Position numbers and translations under genes: made by a program. From an uncultured Eubacteriales bacterium (GTDB lineage Bacteria > Bacillota > Clostridia > Eubacteriales > Anaerofustaceae): 7,194 nucleotides of DNA. Positions 7,036-7,194 of the stretch are shown here, one piece after another. The notes under the pieces were generated by a model, which saw only the letters and a list, made by a program, of their open reading frames with translations, made no database searches and was not told where the DNA came from. The DNA is taken from assembly GCA_902796565.1 (NCBI GenBank), contig CADBPP010000013.1:1-7194 (forward strand), given 5' to 3'. Within the stretch, counting starts at the first letter, position 1. Every line of letters starts with the position of its first letter.

Positions 7036-7093
7036 TGAGAGAAGTCCATCTCATGAGGTTGATCTTCTGTTTTGATGATAGTGTGTTGTCCAT
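7028..7093 (-). pseudogene. tnpA: truncated 5' end of an IS66-like tnpA accessory gene
   Basis: On the minus strand ATG at 7093-7091 is preceded by an AGGGGG ribosome binding site five bases upstream. It opens a short frame (MDNTLSSKQKINLMRWTSL, then I and R) that stops at TAA 7030-7028. This N-terminus resembles the small TnpA accessory proteins of IS66-family elements in Firmicutes, which typically read on through an 'IREC...' helix-turn-helix. Here the similarity would end after about 20 codons, where the sequence becomes the reversed ecfT fragment; the TCTTA at 7031-7035 fits both sources. The family call rests on remembered similarity of a short peptide, so it is moderate. The start context (good ribosome binding site, possible promoter upstream) makes a real gene start likely. 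The rest of the element, if present, is not in the window. Confidence 0.5.
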
Positions 7094-7117
7094 CAATACC
7101 CCCTAATGAGTAAATGT

Positions 7118-7143
7118 GCCAAAAGTACAGTTGCACTTTTGGC
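7118..7143. repeat. perfect 9-bp inverted repeat upstream of the tnpA-like start
   Basis: GCCAAAAGT (7118-7126) and ACTTTTGGC (7135-7143) form a perfect 9-bp stem with an 8-base loop. No T-run follows on either strand, so a terminator is not supported. Read on the minus strand it lies about 25 bases before the tnpA-like ATG, between a possible promoter and the gene. It could be a translational or transcriptional control hairpin of the IS, or part of the IS end. Confidence 0.5.
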
Positions 7144-7146
7144 TCA

Positions 7147-7175
7147 ATTATCGCATATGTGATATTTCTGTTGAA
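7147..7175 (-). promoter_or_regulatory. possible promoter for the tnpA-like remnant
   Basis: On the minus strand GATAAT (7152-7147) matches the -10 consensus in five of six positions. It lies 17 bases after TTCAAC (7175-7170), a poor -35 with three matches. Its placement upstream of the tnpA-like start is sensible, but AT-rich DNA gives such matches by chance. Confidence 0.3.
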
Positions 7176-7194
7176 TACACTATCTTATTTGACG

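Larger units (their letters stand above)
6904..7194. other. intergenic patchwork without an intact gene
   Basis: This 291-base tail holds a short unassigned spacer (6904-6932), the ecfT remnant, a junction hairpin (ATGAGA 7035-7040 with TCTCAT 7049-7054), the minus-strand tnpA-like start, and the AT-rich sequence upstream of it to the window edge. The plus-strand frame of the AlbA_2 gene ends at TAG 6901-6903. I see no terminator and no intact coding region. Confidence 0.65.

Noticed and set aside
6888..7136. Minus-strand 82-codon open frame across the ecfT remnant
   Set aside because: Its central part is simply the antisense of ecfT, as also seen opposite 4769-5194. The adjacent 7093 start in another frame has the ribosome binding site and the IS66-like peptide.
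7118..7143. Inverted repeat as an intrinsic terminator of the AlbA_2 gene
   Set aside because: No U-tract follows on the plus strand and it lies more than 200 bases past the stop codon, beyond the IS/ecfT junction.

Overview
The window looks like chromosomal DNA of an anaerobic Clostridia-type Firmicute (Bacillota). The reasons are strong GGAGG-type ribosome binding sites, tightly overlapping genes, heavy use of AGG/AGA and ATA codons, an ECF-type vitamin transporter with a fused double ATPase, and an anchored DUF4430 protein of the kind common in gut Clostridia. No gene is diagnostic at genus level, so this is an inference.

Positions 1-135 hold the last 44 codons of an unrecognised gene. 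A 64-base gap (136-199) contains two competing hairpins. From 200 to 5441 there is one compact plus-strand operon of five genes: a membrane-anchored FecR-like/DUF4430 protein, an EcfT transmembrane protein, a fused two-domain EcfA-type ATPase, an ECF S component, and a second, paralogous EcfT. Every junction is an overlap of 1 to 28 bases and each downstream gene has its own good ribosome binding site. Together they encode a complete dedicated (group I-like) ECF importer plus an unusual extracytoplasmic partner. The DUF4430 domain resembles the C-terminal domain of animal transcobalamin/intrinsic factor, so a corrinoid or similar cofactor is a reasonable guess for the substrate. The sequence does not prove it, and no cobalamin riboswitch fits in the visible leader.

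Positions 5442 to 7194 look like a different, patchwork region with lower GC and different codon use. A near-consensus sigma-70 promoter (5486-5514) leads directly into an all-purine, internally repeated leader. This is followed by a standalone AlbA_2/Schlafen-type regulator gene with a RecG-like GHKL (HATPase_c_4) region and a C-terminal winged helix (5554-6903). Just downstream lies a 103-bp second copy of an internal piece of the second ecfT gene (6933-7035 versus 4874-4976). Six of its seven differences are synonymous third-position changes and one is Thr to Ala. That copy is fused, within a few shared bases, to the first codons of a minus-strand gene resembling the IS66-family accessory gene tnpA (7093 down to about 7031). 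The right part of the window therefore records insertion, truncation and recombination involving an IS element and a diverged ecfT homologue.

The strongest observations are the duplicated ecfT fragment and its fusion to an IS66-like remnant, the purine-repeat leader, and the two-EcfT operon with its transcobalamin-like surface protein. No tRNA, rRNA or CRISPR array was seen.
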